Below are positions 24,919-35,710 of a stretch of DNA of 64,000 bases, piece by piece. Location of the stretch: contig NZ_LT629702.1 of the NCBI RefSeq assembly GCF_900103345.1, positions 1,240,001 through 1,304,000 on the forward strand. The letters run 5' to 3'. Numbering within the stretch: the stretch's first letter is position 1; the number at the start of each line of letters is the position of its first letter. This DNA comes from Pseudomonas azotoformans (GTDB lineage Bacteria > Pseudomonadota > Gammaproteobacteria > Pseudomonadales > Pseudomonadaceae). The position numbers and the translations under genes were made by a program. Under the pieces are notes generated by a model that saw only the letters and a list, made by a program, of their open reading frames with translations, had not been told where the DNA came from and ran no database searches.

Positions 24919-27900
24919 ATGGACGTTCGCCAGTTCGCCTTCCTTGCGCGCCAACCTTCTGCAACCCTGAGAAACCGTTCCAACTTTTTCGGATTGCCCA
25001 AGCGCGGCTTGGCGCTGGTGCTGGCCAACGCGATGTTCTGGCAACCGTTGCTGGCCCAGGCGGACGGCATAGTGGTCAGCGCGCCCGGCACCAGCCTGGA
25101 CCGGGCGGCGAATGGCGTGCCGATCGTCAATATCGCGGCACCCAATGGCAGCGGGCTGTCGCATAACCAGTTCAAGGATTACAACGTCGGGCAACAGGGC
25201 GTGATCCTTAACAATGCAACTGATCGCACCCAGGCCACCCAGTTGGGCGGGATCATACTCGGCAACCAGAACCTCAATGGTACGGCTGCCAGAGTGATCC
25301 TCAACGAAGTCAACGGTGGTAGCCCCAGCCAATTGCGCGGCTACACCGAAGTGGCGGGGCAGTCAGCCCATGTGATTGTGGCCAACCCCTACGGCATCAG
25401 CTGTAACGGCTGCGGTTTTATCAATACCCCACAGGCCACGCTGACCACCGGTAAAGCCGTCATTGAGAATGGCCAGATCAACCGCTACCAGGTTGACGGA
25501 GGCAGTGTCGCCATTGACGGTGCCGGCCTGAACGCCAGTAACGTCGATCAGTTCGAAATCATCACGCGTGCTACCACTATCAACGCGCAGATCCAGGCGA
25601 AAAAACTCACCATCGTGGCCGGTCGCAACGATGTGGATGCGCACAGCCTGACCGCCACTGCGCGGGTGGCTGACGGCAGTGCAGCGCCTGACCTGGCGAT
25701 TGACTCATCGGCGCTGGGCGGCATGTACGTGGGGGCGGTCAAGCTGGTCGGCACCGAGGCCGGAGTCGGTGTACGGCTGTCAGGCGACATGGTGGCCGGG
25801 GGCGATATCCAGATCGATGCCGGCGGCAACGTGATACTGGGGCAGACATCCGCCGGCAGCGCCGTCACCGTCAAGGCTGCCAGTGTAGAGGCCAAAGGTG
25901 CGGTCTACGCGGGATCCGCAGTGTCGGTTGAAACCCAAGGTGCACTGACCAGCCGGCAGACGCTGGCAGCCAGGGACGGCATCACCCTGGTCGCTGGGGG
26001 GCGGCTGACCAACAGCGGGATTATCGAAGCCGGCGTCAACGCCGATAACAGCCGCAATGCCCAAGGTGACATCGCGCTGACAGCTCAAAATGTGACCAAT
26101 GCCGGCAGCGTAGTTGCGAGTCGTACGCTGAAGGTCACCGCCGAGAAGGCGATGGATAACCAGAGCGCAACACTGAGCGGCGTACAGACCATCGTCAGCG
26201 CCGATCAGCTCGATAACCGCAGTGGCCGTGTATTAGGCAGTGATTCGCTCAAAGTGAATGCCAGCGGCGTGGACAATAGCGCCAAGGGGTTGCTGCACAG
26301 TGATAACCACGCCGAACTTGAGGTTGCGGGCGCGCTGCAGAACCAGACGGGTCGGGTCGTCGGCCTCAAGGACTTGACGCTCAGTGCGGGACAACTGAGT
26401 AACGACAACGGCCTGGTTGCCAGCCAACAACAGGCCCAAGTCACCGCAGGAACGTTGAGCAACCGCAACGGCGAAATTTCCGCCACCCAGACCACGATAA
26501 GTGCCACGACCCTGGATAACCGCTCAGGCAAATTGCTGGGTAGCAACCTCCAGGTGACTGCAACCGGCGCAATCGATAACCGCCTGGGAATCTTTTCCGC
26601 TACCAGCCTGCTGACAGTGCAGGCGGGCAGCCTCGATAACAGCGACAAAGGCTCCATCTCCAGCCAAGGCAGCTTGACGGCAACCGTTAGCGGGCTGCTG
26701 GACAACCACAACGAAGGCAACCTGGTCAGTGAAGCCGATCAACTTGTGCGGGTTGGCCAACTGAACAATGACCAGGCCGGGCTTGTGTCGAGCAAGGCGG
26801 CGCTGACACTGCACGGGGATACGCTGACCAACCAGGGTGGCCTGGTGATTGCCGATGGCGCACTGACCTTGACCGGCGGCAGCTTGGACAACCGTCAGAA
26901 AGGGCTTGTCAGCAGCCAGGCCGATGCCCGTATCGACGTGCTCAGCGTGGATAACCGCAACGGCGGCAAACTGCGCAGCGACGGCCAACTGAACCTGAGT
27001 GCCGGTCAGGTCGAAAACGGCGCAGGACGCATCAGCGCCAAGGGTGATGTACAAGCGACAATTGGCGTACTCAATCAACAAAGCGGCGAGCTGATCAGTG
27101 AGGGCGCCTTGACCCTGAGGGGCCAGCAACTGGATAACCGCAACGGCGGATTGGTGGCCGCCACGGGCGGTGTGAGCCTTGATCATCAAGTCATCTTGAA
27201 CCAGCAAGGCGAGATCTCCAGCCAGGCCAACGTGTTGCTGGTGGCCGATCAACTCAATAACGGTGCTGGCAAGGTGATTGGCGATGCGGGCCTGAACCTG
27301 ACGGTGCAACGCCTGCTCAATCAGAACAAGGGGCTGTTGGCCGGGCGGGAAAAACTGACACTCAACGGAGGCAGCCTGGACAACAGCCTGGGCGGGCGCC
27401 TTACCAGCCAGAAAGATGTGGACATCACCTTGTCCGGTGACGTGCTCAACCAGGGGCAGGGCGCGCTAATCAGTGAAGGCACGTTAGCCGTGAAGGCGCA
27501 CGCGCTGGATAATAGCCAGGGCGGCGTTTTGTCCGCCGCGACCGCGTTGGTGGTCACCACCCAAGGTACGCTGAACAATCAGGCCGGCAAGGTCTTGGCC
27601 GATGGCAGCGTCAGTCTCGACAGCATGGCTTTGAACAACAGCCAGGCCGGTGTCATCAGCGCCAAACAGCAAATTGATCTGCGCAGCACCACGCTTGATA
27701 ACAGCCAACAGGGCAGCATCAGCAGCGACGCAGGTATCACCCTCAACGCCGGTCAACTGGACAATAGCCAGCAAGGCTCGGTCTTTGCCAAGTCCACCAT
27801 CAAGGCCACGCTGACGGGGTTGGACCAACACGATCGCGGCGAACTGGTCAGCCAAAGCAACATTGACCTGGACCTGAGCCAGGGTGTGTTGATCAACCGA

Positions 27901-30900
27901 GACCATGGCTTGATTGCCACACCGGGGCAGTTGCTGCTGCGCAACCTGAGCCACGTCGACAACAGCCTGGGCGGTGAAATTTCCAGCAAGCAAGCGTTCA
28001 TGATAGCGGCTGATTCAGCGAACAACCGCGGCGGCAAAATTGTCAGTGGCGACCGTCTTGAACTGCGGATAGCCAAGGCACTGGACAACAGTGTCGAAGG
28101 TGTCCTTTCTGCACGCACCCAGTTGCAGGTACAGGCCGACAGCCTCGACAACAGCGGCGGTGGCGCGTTGGCCAGCCGTGGGGCGCTGGACTTGGACGTT
28201 ACCGGCTTGCTCAACAATAGCAATCAAGGCCGGATCACGGCAGCGACGCTGCTCACCACTACTGCCGGCTCGCTGAATAACAGCAACAAAGGCAGCCTGT
28301 GGGCGGCAGACCGGCACACGCTTACCACGGGCACGCTGGATAACCAACAGGGCGGTCAGTTGGCCAGTGATGGGCATTTGCTCCTGACCACCTTGGATGT
28401 GGACAACCGTGGCGGCTTGATCAGCAGCCAGGGTGACCTCATCCTCGATGGTCACACGCTTGACTCGAGCCAGGGGGGTGAAGTCTCCGCCAAAGGTGAC
28501 TTGCAACTGACTGTCGGGCAACTCATCCAGCGTCAGGGCCGTTTGATCGGCGAGCGCACGGTGGCCGTAGACCTGCAAGGCGGCAACCTGGACAACACGG
28601 GCGGTCTGATCAGCGCCAAGGGGCCGTTGACCTTTGCTGGCCTGAGCGAACTGACCAACCGCGGCCAGGGTGAAATCTCCAGCCAGACCGCCTTCGTCGT
28701 GAAGGCCCGACGCATTGATAACGGTGATCGAGGGGTCATTCTCAGCAGCGATCAATTGCATCTGGATGCACAGTCCATCGTCAACGCAGACAAGGGACTG
28801 CTGTCGGGTTGGAAGGGGCTGGTGGTGACCGGCGGCGGCCTGGACAACAGCAGCCAGGGCACCTTGTCGAGCAAAAATGGCACCTTGCAAACCGGCCTCA
28901 GCGGCGTCCTGGATAACCACGGCGGGGGCGCTCTGGTCAGTGAGGGCAATCAGACTATCCGTGCAGCCAGCCTGAACAATGCCCAAGGCGTCATCTCGGG
29001 CCAAGGCGATGTCTCCCTCGCGGTGGCTGGCCTTCTGGACAACAGCAGCGGCGGGTTGATCTCGGCCGCCGGGCATGCGGATTTCAACAACGCCCAGAGT
29101 GCAATCCTTAACCGTGGCGGTCAGATCAACGCCGGTACCCTCACGTTGGTCGGCCAGGGCCTGGATAACACCGGCGGGCAACTGACCAGTGCCGGCACAC
29201 TCGAAGGTACACTCAGCGGCGCGCTGATCAATGCCAACAACGCCCGCCTGGCCAGTGGCGGCGCACTGTTGCTGAATGCCGCCAGCCTGGATAACCGCGG
29301 TGGGCAATTGGTGAGTCAGGACCGGCTTGACCTGACCCTGGTGCAAGGCGACCTGGACAACCGCGACAAAGGCACGTTGGCCAGTCAGAAAGACCTGGTC
29401 GTCAAACTGTTGGCCGGTGACATCAATAACCAGCAGGATGGTTTGATCTTCAGCCAGAAAGGGCGAATCGACCTGGCGGCCCGTCATCTCAACAACCAAC
29501 AGGGGGCGCTGCAAAGCCAGGCCGATAACCAGCTTCGGCTGAGCGGCGCCTTGAACAACCAGGGCGGGCGAGTCGACAGCAGCAGTGGCAACCTGGATCT
29601 GGACACCGCGAGTATCGCCAACGGCGCCGGCGGTGTTCTCAACAGCGCCAAGGGATGGGCCAAACTGGTCACGGGCTTGTTTGACAATGCCGGAGGTATC
29701 ACCCAAGCGCAGTCTCTGAATATCGAGGCCAAGGGCGGATTGCTCAACCAGATGGGCCATCTGTCTGCCCTCGGCGGTGAAAACCGGATTGTCACCACTT
29801 CGTTGAACAACCAGGGCGGCGGCGTATACGCCGACACGCTACTCAAGGTGACTGCCCAGGATTTTGATAACCAAGGCTCGGCTGCCGGTAACGGTGGCAA
29901 GGTCGGGGCGCGGGTCATCGATTTCGGGCTGACGGGCACGCTGAGCAACCGCTTTGGCCTGATAGAAAGCGATGAAACGCTGCGCCTTGCCACGCAGGCT
30001 ATCAACAACGTCGGCGGGAACCTGCGGGCCGTGGGCCGTGGGGGTACCACGGAGATCAGCACTACGGGCCTGTTCGATAACCGCTTCGGTACGCTGGAAA
30101 GTGCCAATGAACACCTGAGCCTGCGAGCCGGAGCGCTGGACAACAATGGTGGGCGTTTCGTGCATAGCGGCAATGGCAAATTCGATCTGACTTCCGATCA
30201 GGTCACCCGTGCCGGCGGCAGCTTTATCACTAACGGCCAACTGGATATCAAGGCGGCGAGCTGGACCAACAGCAGCGTGCTCCAGGCCGGGCGCCTGAAC
30301 CTTGAGATCGGCCAGTTCACCCAAACCGCCAGCGGGCAGTTGCTGGGTTCGCAAAGCCTGACCGGTTCGGGGGATACCTGGACCAACGAAGGGTTGCTGG
30401 CGAGCGATGGCACCCTGAATCTGACGCTTACCGGTGGCTACAGCGGCAACGGACGCGTCAGCAGTGTGGGCGCCATGACCCTGACCAGCGCACGCCTGGA
30501 CCTGGGCGATAACGGGCGCATTGCAGGTGGCGGGCTCACCCAGATCAACAGCACCACCCTGAATAACCGTGGGCGCCTGACCGCCCTCGGTGACATGACG
30601 GTCAACGCAACCACGCTGAACAACTACGGCACCTTGGGCGGCGCGGAAAAGGTTCGCCTCAACGCCACCCACGTGCTCAATGACAAGGGGTTGATCTTCA
30701 GCGGCAGCGACATGACCCTGCGGGTCAATGACGTCAGCAACCGCTTCGGTGATATCTATAGCCTAGGCGGCCTGGACATTGCCCGGGACGATGCCGGCGG
30801 GCGCAGCAGCCTGGTTGAAAACGTTTCCGGCAGCGTGGAAAGCGCTGGCGACATGCGCTTGCTGGCGGACACCCTGAGTAACCGCCGCGACCAGTTCAGT

Positions 30901-33900
30901 ACTGAAAAGAAACTGGTGTCGGGCAACATCAACATCTATTCGAACGACGGCTGCAAAGGCAAAGGCTGCGAGCTGTATTTCACCTCGGTGGAGAGGTATG
31001 AAGATGTCATCACCGGCAGCTCGGCGTCGGCATTTATCAACGCAGGCGGCGACCTGACCGTCGGCAGCCAGACTGTCGACAACCTCTACAGCTCGATATC
31101 TGCGGCCAAAAACATTCTGATCAATACGTCCGTGCTCACCAACCGCGGAGCTGCCGGTGGCGAAGAGCGTCATCTGAATTCGGGCCTGTACACCCGCGAC
31201 CGGGGCATCTACAGCACCTTCATGAACCGCCAGAGCCAGTTCAATACGGTCAATAACCCCAACTCAGGGGCTTATCGACCGGGCGAGATAAACATGGCCC
31301 AGGTCATGGCGGGCGTCGGCAACTTCTATGAAACCAGCACCTATGTGGTGCCGACAACCGGCAGTGTGATCGCGCAAGCCGTAATCCAGGCCGCAGGCCT
31401 GGTGACCGTCAACGCCACCCAGAAAATCGACAACAGCGTGATTCGCCCGAATGCGGCGGGTATCAACACACCATCGCAAAACCACAATACCAACTCCGAT
31501 GTGTTTGCCTCCACGGTAAAACCGGCCATTACCACGCAATTGCCACCTGACTTGGCTCAGCGCCAAGTCAATCCGGTGACCTTGCCGGGCTTTAACTTGC
31601 CTGCCGGGCAAAACGGCCTGTTTCGCCTGAGCGGTCAGCAAGGCAGTGCGGGTGTTGCCGGGAGCGGTGTTACGGCCAACACGCAGTTGAGTGTCGACGG
31701 CCGCCAGATTGCATCGCGCGACCGTGAGCGGGCGCTTGACTACAGCGCAGTGAAAGAACGTGGCTTCAGTGTGGACGGTCAACCGGCCGCCGGTTCGGTC
31801 AGCGGGCAAGGGGCGTCAGCCCTGGACGCGCGCGCGCCCTCGATCACCCGGGTACAAGGCCTGCCTGAGAGGCTGGCGGTCGATAACCGTCATAAGTACA
31901 TGATCGAGACCAATCCGGCGCTCACCGATCTCAAGCAGTTCATGAGTTCCGATTATCTGCTCGATAAATTGGGGGTGACCCCCGATGAAACCAACCGACG
32001 CTTGGGTGACGGTCTTTACGAGCAGCGTCTGATTCGCGACGCCGTCGTGGCGCGCACCGGCCAGCGCTATATCGATGGCATCACCAGCGACGACGCGCTC
32101 TATCGATACCTGATGGACAACGCCATTGCCTATAAGGATTCGTTGAGCCTGCAGTTGGGTGTTTCCTTGACCGCAGAGCAGGTGGCCGCGCTGACCCACG
32201 ACATCGTGTGGATGGAGGAGGCCGAGGTCAACGGGCAGAAAGTGTTGACCCCCGTGTTGTATCTCGCGCATGCCAACAATCGTCTGGCGCCCAACGGCGC
32301 GCTGATCCAGGGCCAGGATGTCAATTTGATCAGTGGTGGCGACCTGCACAACAGCGGCACGCTGCGCGCCACGAACAACCTCAGCCTGACGGGTAACAAT
32401 ATCGAGAACAACGGGCTGATGCAGGCGGGCAATCGCCTGGAAATGCTCGCTTCAGACTCGATCCGCAACACCCGTGGCGGGATCGTGACGGGGCGTGATA
32501 TCACGGCTACCGCATTGACCGGCGACATCGTCAATGAGCGCACGGTCACTACCTTCAAGCGTGAGGGCGAGGGCTACCAACTGCGTGACGACGTGGTCAG
32601 TGCAGGCTCGCGTTTTGAAGCAACCGACACCTTGTCACTCAGTGCCATGCGTGACGTGGTGAACGTCGGCAGCACCTTGAAGGCCGGAGGCAATGCCTCT
32701 GTGGCCGCGGGGCGCGATATCGTTATTGCCAGTCAGGTCGAGCAGGACGATTACGCTTATCAGCGCCGTCGGGTCAGCGGTACCGAGCAGACAATTGTTC
32801 AACATGCCTCGGCGGTAGAGGCCGGCGGGGACCTGACCATTGATGCGCGACGCGATGTATCCGTCGTCGCCAGTCGGGTCAGCGCCGAGAAAGACTTGAG
32901 TGTCTCGGCCGGTGAGAACTTGACCGTGGCTGCGGCGGCCAACGAGGAGCATGAGTATTCGAAAGGGAAAAAAGGCAAGACCAAAACCACGACCCAATCG
33001 GACGAGGTCGACCAGCAACGTGCGGAGCTGAGCGCAGGCGGCGACCTGATTGCCGTGGCAGGCACCGATTTGACATTGATTGCAGCCAAGGTCAGTGCCG
33101 GCAACGATGCGTATATCCGCGCCGGTAATGCACTGAATGTACTCGCCGCTCAGAACAGCAGTTACTCGCTGTACGACATGAGCAAAAAAGGCGGCTTTGG
33201 CAGTAGCAAGACTCAGCGTGATGAAGTCACTGACGTGACCCACTTGGGTACCGAAATCAAAACCGGCGCCAACCTCACCCTGGACAGTGGCGCAGATCAA
33301 CGCTATCAGGCTGCAAAGCTTGAGAGTGGCAAGGACCTGACGATCACCAGCGACGGCTCGGTGACATTCGAGGCCGTGAAAGACCTGCATCAGGAGAGTC
33401 ACCAGAAGAGCAAGGACAGCATGGCCTGGACCTCCATGTCCGGCAAAGGCCAGACCGACGAAACCCTGCGCCAGACCCAGATGAAGGCGCAAGGCGAGTT
33501 GGTCATCAAGGCCGTTGATGGCTTGAAAATCGACATCAAGCATGTCGACCAGCAGACCGTTCACCAGGTGATCGACACCATGGTTGCGGCTGACCCGCAA
33601 TTGGCGTGGTTGGCGGAGGCTGAGAAACGCGGCGATGTGGACTGGCGTCGCGTCGAAGAAATCCACACCAGCTTCAAGTATTCCCACTCGGGCCTGGGCC
33701 CGGCGGCGCAGGTTGTGTTGGCGATCGCGCTGGCCGTTGTGACCGGTGGTGCCGGGTTGGGAGCCGGCATGGTGGGGGCTGGCGCCGGTACGTTTGCCGG
33801 CGGGTTCGCCGATGCCGTACTGGCCGCCGTGATGAATAACGCTGCCAATAGCGTGATCAGCAACAAGGGCAACCTTGCCGGCACCTTCAAAGACATCACC

Positions 33901-35253
33901 AGCAAAGACGCCATGAAAGGCTATGTCGTCTCTGGCTTCATGGGCGGAATCGGCAACTCTCTGGGGTATAACCCGACCACCCTGGGGTTTGACTGGAACA
34001 GCGTAGGGCAAGTCGTGCTCAAGACTGCCGCCGAAACGGTCGTCCAGACAGCGGTCAACGGCGGCAGCCTGGGCGATAACTTCGCCAATAATCTGCTGGG
34101 TTCAGTGATCAATATCGCCGGGGCCGTGGCTGCCAACCAGATCGGTAATACCAGCCTGGTTGACGGCAGCCCTACCAAGATCGCGGCACACGCGCTGTTG
34201 GGTGGCTTGAAGTCGATGGCGATGGGGGGTGATTTCCAGACAGGCGCCTTGGCCGGCGGTGCCAATGAAGCCTTGGTGCAATACCTCGCCGACCTGGTGC
34301 TGCCGAAAAACTACGACCCGAATCTACCCGGCAGCCAGCAGGCGCAGGTCAACTTGTTGGCCATGTCGCAACTGATGGGCGTTCTGGCGGCCGTGGTCAC
34401 CGGAGGCGATCCCGAGATCGCCGCCAACATCACCGCTAACGCCACACAGTACAACTATCTAAGCCATTCGGACCTGGAGCGGGCCTCCAAGGAGCTTCTT
34501 GGCTGCGGTAATGACACACAATGTGCTGAAGACGGGTATGCGAAATATCACAAGCTGAGCATGGAGCAGACCGCCCAGGCCCTGATTGCCTGCGGCAACG
34601 ATCCAAAGACGTGCGCGGGTGTGTCCATGCTCGTCGCGAAAGCCGAGGCGGATACAGCTCGATTCAAGAGCATGGCTGACGGTGCATCACCTGCCGTGGC
34701 GAAAGCCCTCAATATGCTGATTGCGGAGAACTATGGCTTCCAGAATGACTTGGCAGGCGTCACCGCAGGGCACTCTGCAGAGGCCGTTGCTGATGTCCTG
34801 GTTCAGAAGTTCGGCATCACGCCGGAGCGCGCTGCTGCGTTTGTCGCCGGCGTAGTCGTCACCGTTGCGGCAATCAATGCGGCAAAAGGTGGTGGAGCAA
34901 AAGCGCCAGGCCAGAGTGTACCTGACGTAATTAGTCCTACTTATCGAGAGCTGCAGGGATTAAACAAAGGATTCCAGGCGCATCACACCTTGCCTCAATA
35001 TTTGGGGAAGATGCTGGGGTATACGAAAAATGATATGCTGGATCACCCAGCGACTCTAATTACCCAGTACTCTCATACGGGAAAGATAAATCCTGATGCC
35101 ATGCATAAAGCGATCAGTAAGTACTTGCCTCCCATGGTAGGTGGTAAGCCGGCTACGTACACTCCTGGGCAAATAAGCTCGGGGTTACAGAAAGCCTATG
35201 GCGATATAGGGCGGCCCGAATTGTATGACTCGATCAAGCATTTGATTAAATAG
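24919..35253 (+). CDS. cdiA: CdiA/FhaB-family giant exoprotein with C-terminal AHH nuclease-like toxin
   Basis: The 3444-residue TpsA has an extended signal region (1-49, to LLAQA); a TPS domain (about 50-300) with NPYGISCNGCGF (156-167); a long array of filamentous haemagglutinin repeats of about 20 residues (roughly 400-1950); a Cys-containing stretch (DGCKGKGC, about 2010); a second repeat block (about 2470-2860); and a DUF637-like region (about 2915-3125). A pre-toxin segment with NATQYNYLSH (about 3174), the probable counterpart of the VENN motif, comes before a variable tail. The tail (from about 3330) contains QAHHTLPQYL (His3355-His3356), like the AHH group of HNH/EndoVII nuclease toxins, so DNA or RNA cleavage in target cells is inferred. 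DNA of this tail is clearly AT-richer than the body, a mark of tail exchange. Confidence 0.93.
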   Translation: MDVRQFAFLARQPSATLRNRSNFFGLPKRGLALVLANAMFWQPLLAQADGIVVSAPGTSLDRAANGVPIVNIAAPNGSGLSHNQFKDYNVGQQGVILNNATDRTQATQLGGIILGNQNLNGTAARVILNEVNGGSPSQLRGYTEVAGQSAHVIVANPYGISCNGCGFINTPQATLTTGKAVIENGQINRYQVDGGSVAIDGAGLNASNVDQFEIITRATTINAQIQAKKLTIVAGRNDVDAHSLTATARVADGSAAPDLAIDSSALGGMYVGAVKLVGTEAGVGVRLSGDMVAGGDIQIDAGGNVILGQTSAGSAVTVKAASVEAKGAVYAGSAVSVETQGALTSRQTLAARDGITLVAGGRLTNSGIIEAGVNADNSRNAQGDIALTAQNVTNAGSVVASRTLKVTAEKAMDNQSATLSGVQTIVSADQLDNRSGRVLGSDSLKVNASGVDNSAKGLLHSDNHAELEVAGALQNQTGRVVGLKDLTLSAGQLSNDNGLVASQQQAQVTAGTLSNRNGEISATQTTISATTLDNRSGKLLGSNLQVTATGAIDNRLGIFSATSLLTVQAGSLDNSDKGSISSQGSLTATVSGLLDNHNEGNLVSEADQLVRVGQLNNDQAGLVSSKAALTLHGDTLTNQGGLVIADGALTLTGGSLDNRQKGLVSSQADARIDVLSVDNRNGGKLRSDGQLNLSAGQVENGAGRISAKGDVQATIGVLNQQSGELISEGALTLRGQQLDNRNGGLVAATGGVSLDHQVILNQQGEISSQANVLLVADQLNNGAGKVIGDAGLNLTVQRLLNQNKGLLAGREKLTLNGGSLDNSLGGRLTSQKDVDITLSGDVLNQGQGALISEGTLAVKAHALDNSQGGVLSAATALVVTTQGTLNNQAGKVLADGSVSLDSMALNNSQAGVISAKQQIDLRSTTLDNSQQGSISSDAGITLNAGQLDNSQQGSVFAKSTIKATLTGLDQHDRGELVSQSNIDLDLSQGVLINRDHGLIATPGQLLLRNLSHVDNSLGGEISSKQAFMIAADSANNRGGKIVSGDRLELRIAKALDNSVEGVLSARTQLQVQADSLDNSGGGALASRGALDLDVTGLLNNSNQGRITAATLLTTTAGSLNNSNKGSLWAADRHTLTTGTLDNQQGGQLASDGHLLLTTLDVDNRGGLISSQGDLILDGHTLDSSQGGEVSAKGDLQLTVGQLIQRQGRLIGERTVAVDLQGGNLDNTGGLISAKGPLTFAGLSELTNRGQGEISSQTAFVVKARRIDNGDRGVILSSDQLHLDAQSIVNADKGLLSGWKGLVVTGGGLDNSSQGTLSSKNGTLQTGLSGVLDNHGGGALVSEGNQTIRAASLNNAQGVISGQGDVSLAVAGLLDNSSGGLISAAGHADFNNAQSAILNRGGQINAGTLTLVGQGLDNTGGQLTSAGTLEGTLSGALINANNARLASGGALLLNAASLDNRGGQLVSQDRLDLTLVQGDLDNRDKGTLASQKDLVVKLLAGDINNQQDGLIFSQKGRIDLAARHLNNQQGALQSQADNQLRLSGALNNQGGRVDSSSGNLDLDTASIANGAGGVLNSAKGWAKLVTGLFDNAGGITQAQSLNIEAKGGLLNQMGHLSALGGENRIVTTSLNNQGGGVYADTLLKVTAQDFDNQGSAAGNGGKVGARVIDFGLTGTLSNRFGLIESDETLRLATQAINNVGGNLRAVGRGGTTEISTTGLFDNRFGTLESANEHLSLRAGALDNNGGRFVHSGNGKFDLTSDQVTRAGGSFITNGQLDIKAASWTNSSVLQAGRLNLEIGQFTQTASGQLLGSQSLTGSGDTWTNEGLLASDGTLNLTLTGGYSGNGRVSSVGAMTLTSARLDLGDNGRIAGGGLTQINSTTLNNRGRLTALGDMTVNATTLNNYGTLGGAEKVRLNATHVLNDKGLIFSGSDMTLRVNDVSNRFGDIYSLGGLDIARDDAGGRSSLVENVSGSVESAGDMRLLADTLSNRRDQFSTEKKLVSGNINIYSNDGCKGKGCELYFTSVERYEDVITGSSASAFINAGGDLTVGSQTVDNLYSSISAAKNILINTSVLTNRGAAGGEERHLNSGLYTRDRGIYSTFMNRQSQFNTVNNPNSGAYRPGEINMAQVMAGVGNFYETSTYVVPTTGSVIAQAVIQAAGLVTVNATQKIDNSVIRPNAAGINTPSQNHNTNSDVFASTVKPAITTQLPPDLAQRQVNPVTLPGFNLPAGQNGLFRLSGQQGSAGVAGSGVTANTQLSVDGRQIASRDRERALDYSAVKERGFSVDGQPAAGSVSGQGASALDARAPSITRVQGLPERLAVDNRHKYMIETNPALTDLKQFMSSDYLLDKLGVTPDETNRRLGDGLYEQRLIRDAVVARTGQRYIDGITSDDALYRYLMDNAIAYKDSLSLQLGVSLTAEQVAALTHDIVWMEEAEVNGQKVLTPVLYLAHANNRLAPNGALIQGQDVNLISGGDLHNSGTLRATNNLSLTGNNIENNGLMQAGNRLEMLASDSIRNTRGGIVTGRDITATALTGDIVNERTVTTFKREGEGYQLRDDVVSAGSRFEATDTLSLSAMRDVVNVGSTLKAGGNASVAAGRDIVIASQVEQDDYAYQRRRVSGTEQTIVQHASAVEAGGDLTIDARRDVSVVASRVSAEKDLSVSAGENLTVAAAANEEHEYSKGKKGKTKTTTQSDEVDQQRAELSAGGDLIAVAGTDLTLIAAKVSAGNDAYIRAGNALNVLAAQNSSYSLYDMSKKGGFGSSKTQRDEVTDVTHLGTEIKTGANLTLDSGADQRYQAAKLESGKDLTITSDGSVTFEAVKDLHQESHQKSKDSMAWTSMSGKGQTDETLRQTQMKAQGELVIKAVDGLKIDIKHVDQQTVHQVIDTMVAADPQLAWLAEAEKRGDVDWRRVEEIHTSFKYSHSGLGPAAQVVLAIALAVVTGGAGLGAGMVGAGAGTFAGGFADAVLAAVMNNAANSVISNKGNLAGTFKDITSKDAMKGYVVSGFMGGIGNSLGYNPTTLGFDWNSVGQVVLKTAAETVVQTAVNGGSLGDNFANNLLGSVINIAGAVAANQIGNTSLVDGSPTKIAAHALLGGLKSMAMGGDFQTGALAGGANEALVQYLADLVLPKNYDPNLPGSQQAQVNLLAMSQLMGVLAAVVTGGDPEIAANITANATQYNYLSHSDLERASKELLGCGNDTQCAEDGYAKYHKLSMEQTAQALIACGNDPKTCAGVSMLVAKAEADTARFKSMADGASPAVAKALNMLIAENYGFQNDLAGVTAGHSAEAVADVLVQKFGITPERAAAFVAGVVVTVAAINAAKGGGAKAPGQSVPDVISPTYRELQGLNKGFQAHHTLPQYLGKMLGYTKNDMLDHPATLITQYSHTGKINPDAMHKAISKYLPPMVGGKPATYTPGQISSGLQKAYGDIGRPELYDSIKHLIK
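26150..30700 (+). repeat. Degenerate coding repeats of the CdiA filament (haemagglutinin repeats)
   Basis: The encoded protein repeats a unit of about 20 residues with the skeleton LDNxxGxxxSxxxLxLxxxxL (for example QLDNSQQGSVFAKS and SLDNRGGQLVSQDRL). Each unit forms one beta-helix turn in FHA-like filaments. The DNA copies are diverged, so this is a protein-level repeat and not a tandem DNA array of identical units. Confidence 0.85.
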
Positions 35254-35263
35254 GTATGCAAGC

Positions 35264-35710
35264 ATGACTGATAAACAGATATACGACTTGGATATTAATG
35301 ATCTTGCTTGCTTTGGTGTTTGGTACTTTCCTATGGATGAGTCTGCGGAAGATGAGCTGACAGTCCGCCCTCTCCTTGATAAGGAAACCTGTACTGACGC
35401 TCAAGTAATCGTTCGTGCTAGTTTTGTTGGGGGGGATGGTTCTAGTTACTTAGGCTATCTGTACTGGGATGGCGGTGGGGAAGTTGAGTGCTTAAAGCCT
35501 GTCATTCTTCTTGAAGACGGCTCCTTTGTTACATTCTGGAATGGGATGGTTGAGCCGTCTTGGGCAGACTACTCTGCAAGCGCTCAACAGCTAAGGAACG
35601 GACTTCCTTTTTCATATGTTTCAGAATGTCTTCTCGAGCTGCCTGAAATTTCAGGAAGGCTTGAGGGACTATATTATTTAGATGAGGATCACATTTCCTG
35701 GGTCAGTTGA
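35264..35710 (+). CDS. cdiI: Candidate CdiI immunity protein for the AHH toxin tail
   Basis: This 148-residue protein begins MTDKQIYDLDIND and lies 10 nt after the cdiA stop, the fixed place of immunity genes in CDI loci. It is acidic, has no signal peptide or membrane segment and shows no family motif I recognise. Its DNA is AT-rich like the toxin tail, so toxin tail and immunity gene look like one exchanged cassette. Binding and blocking of the AHH domain in the cytoplasm of the producing cell is inferred from position only. Confidence 0.78.
   Translation: MTDKQIYDLDINDLACFGVWYFPMDESAEDELTVRPLLDKETCTDAQVIVRASFVGGDGSSYLGYLYWDGGGEVECLKPVILLEDGSFVTFWNGMVEPSWADYSASAQQLRNGLPFSYVSECLLELPEISGRLEGLYYLDEDHISWVS

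Noticed and set aside
28015..29760. 581-codon minus-strand frame inside cdiA
   Set aside because: It arises from the regular repeat codons of the CdiA filament; the translation is a low-complexity mirror with no start signal.
26150..30700. CRISPR-like regular spacing in the cdiA repeat region
   Set aside because: The repeats are diverged at DNA level, in frame and coding. There are no identical repeats or unique spacers, and no cas genes nearby.
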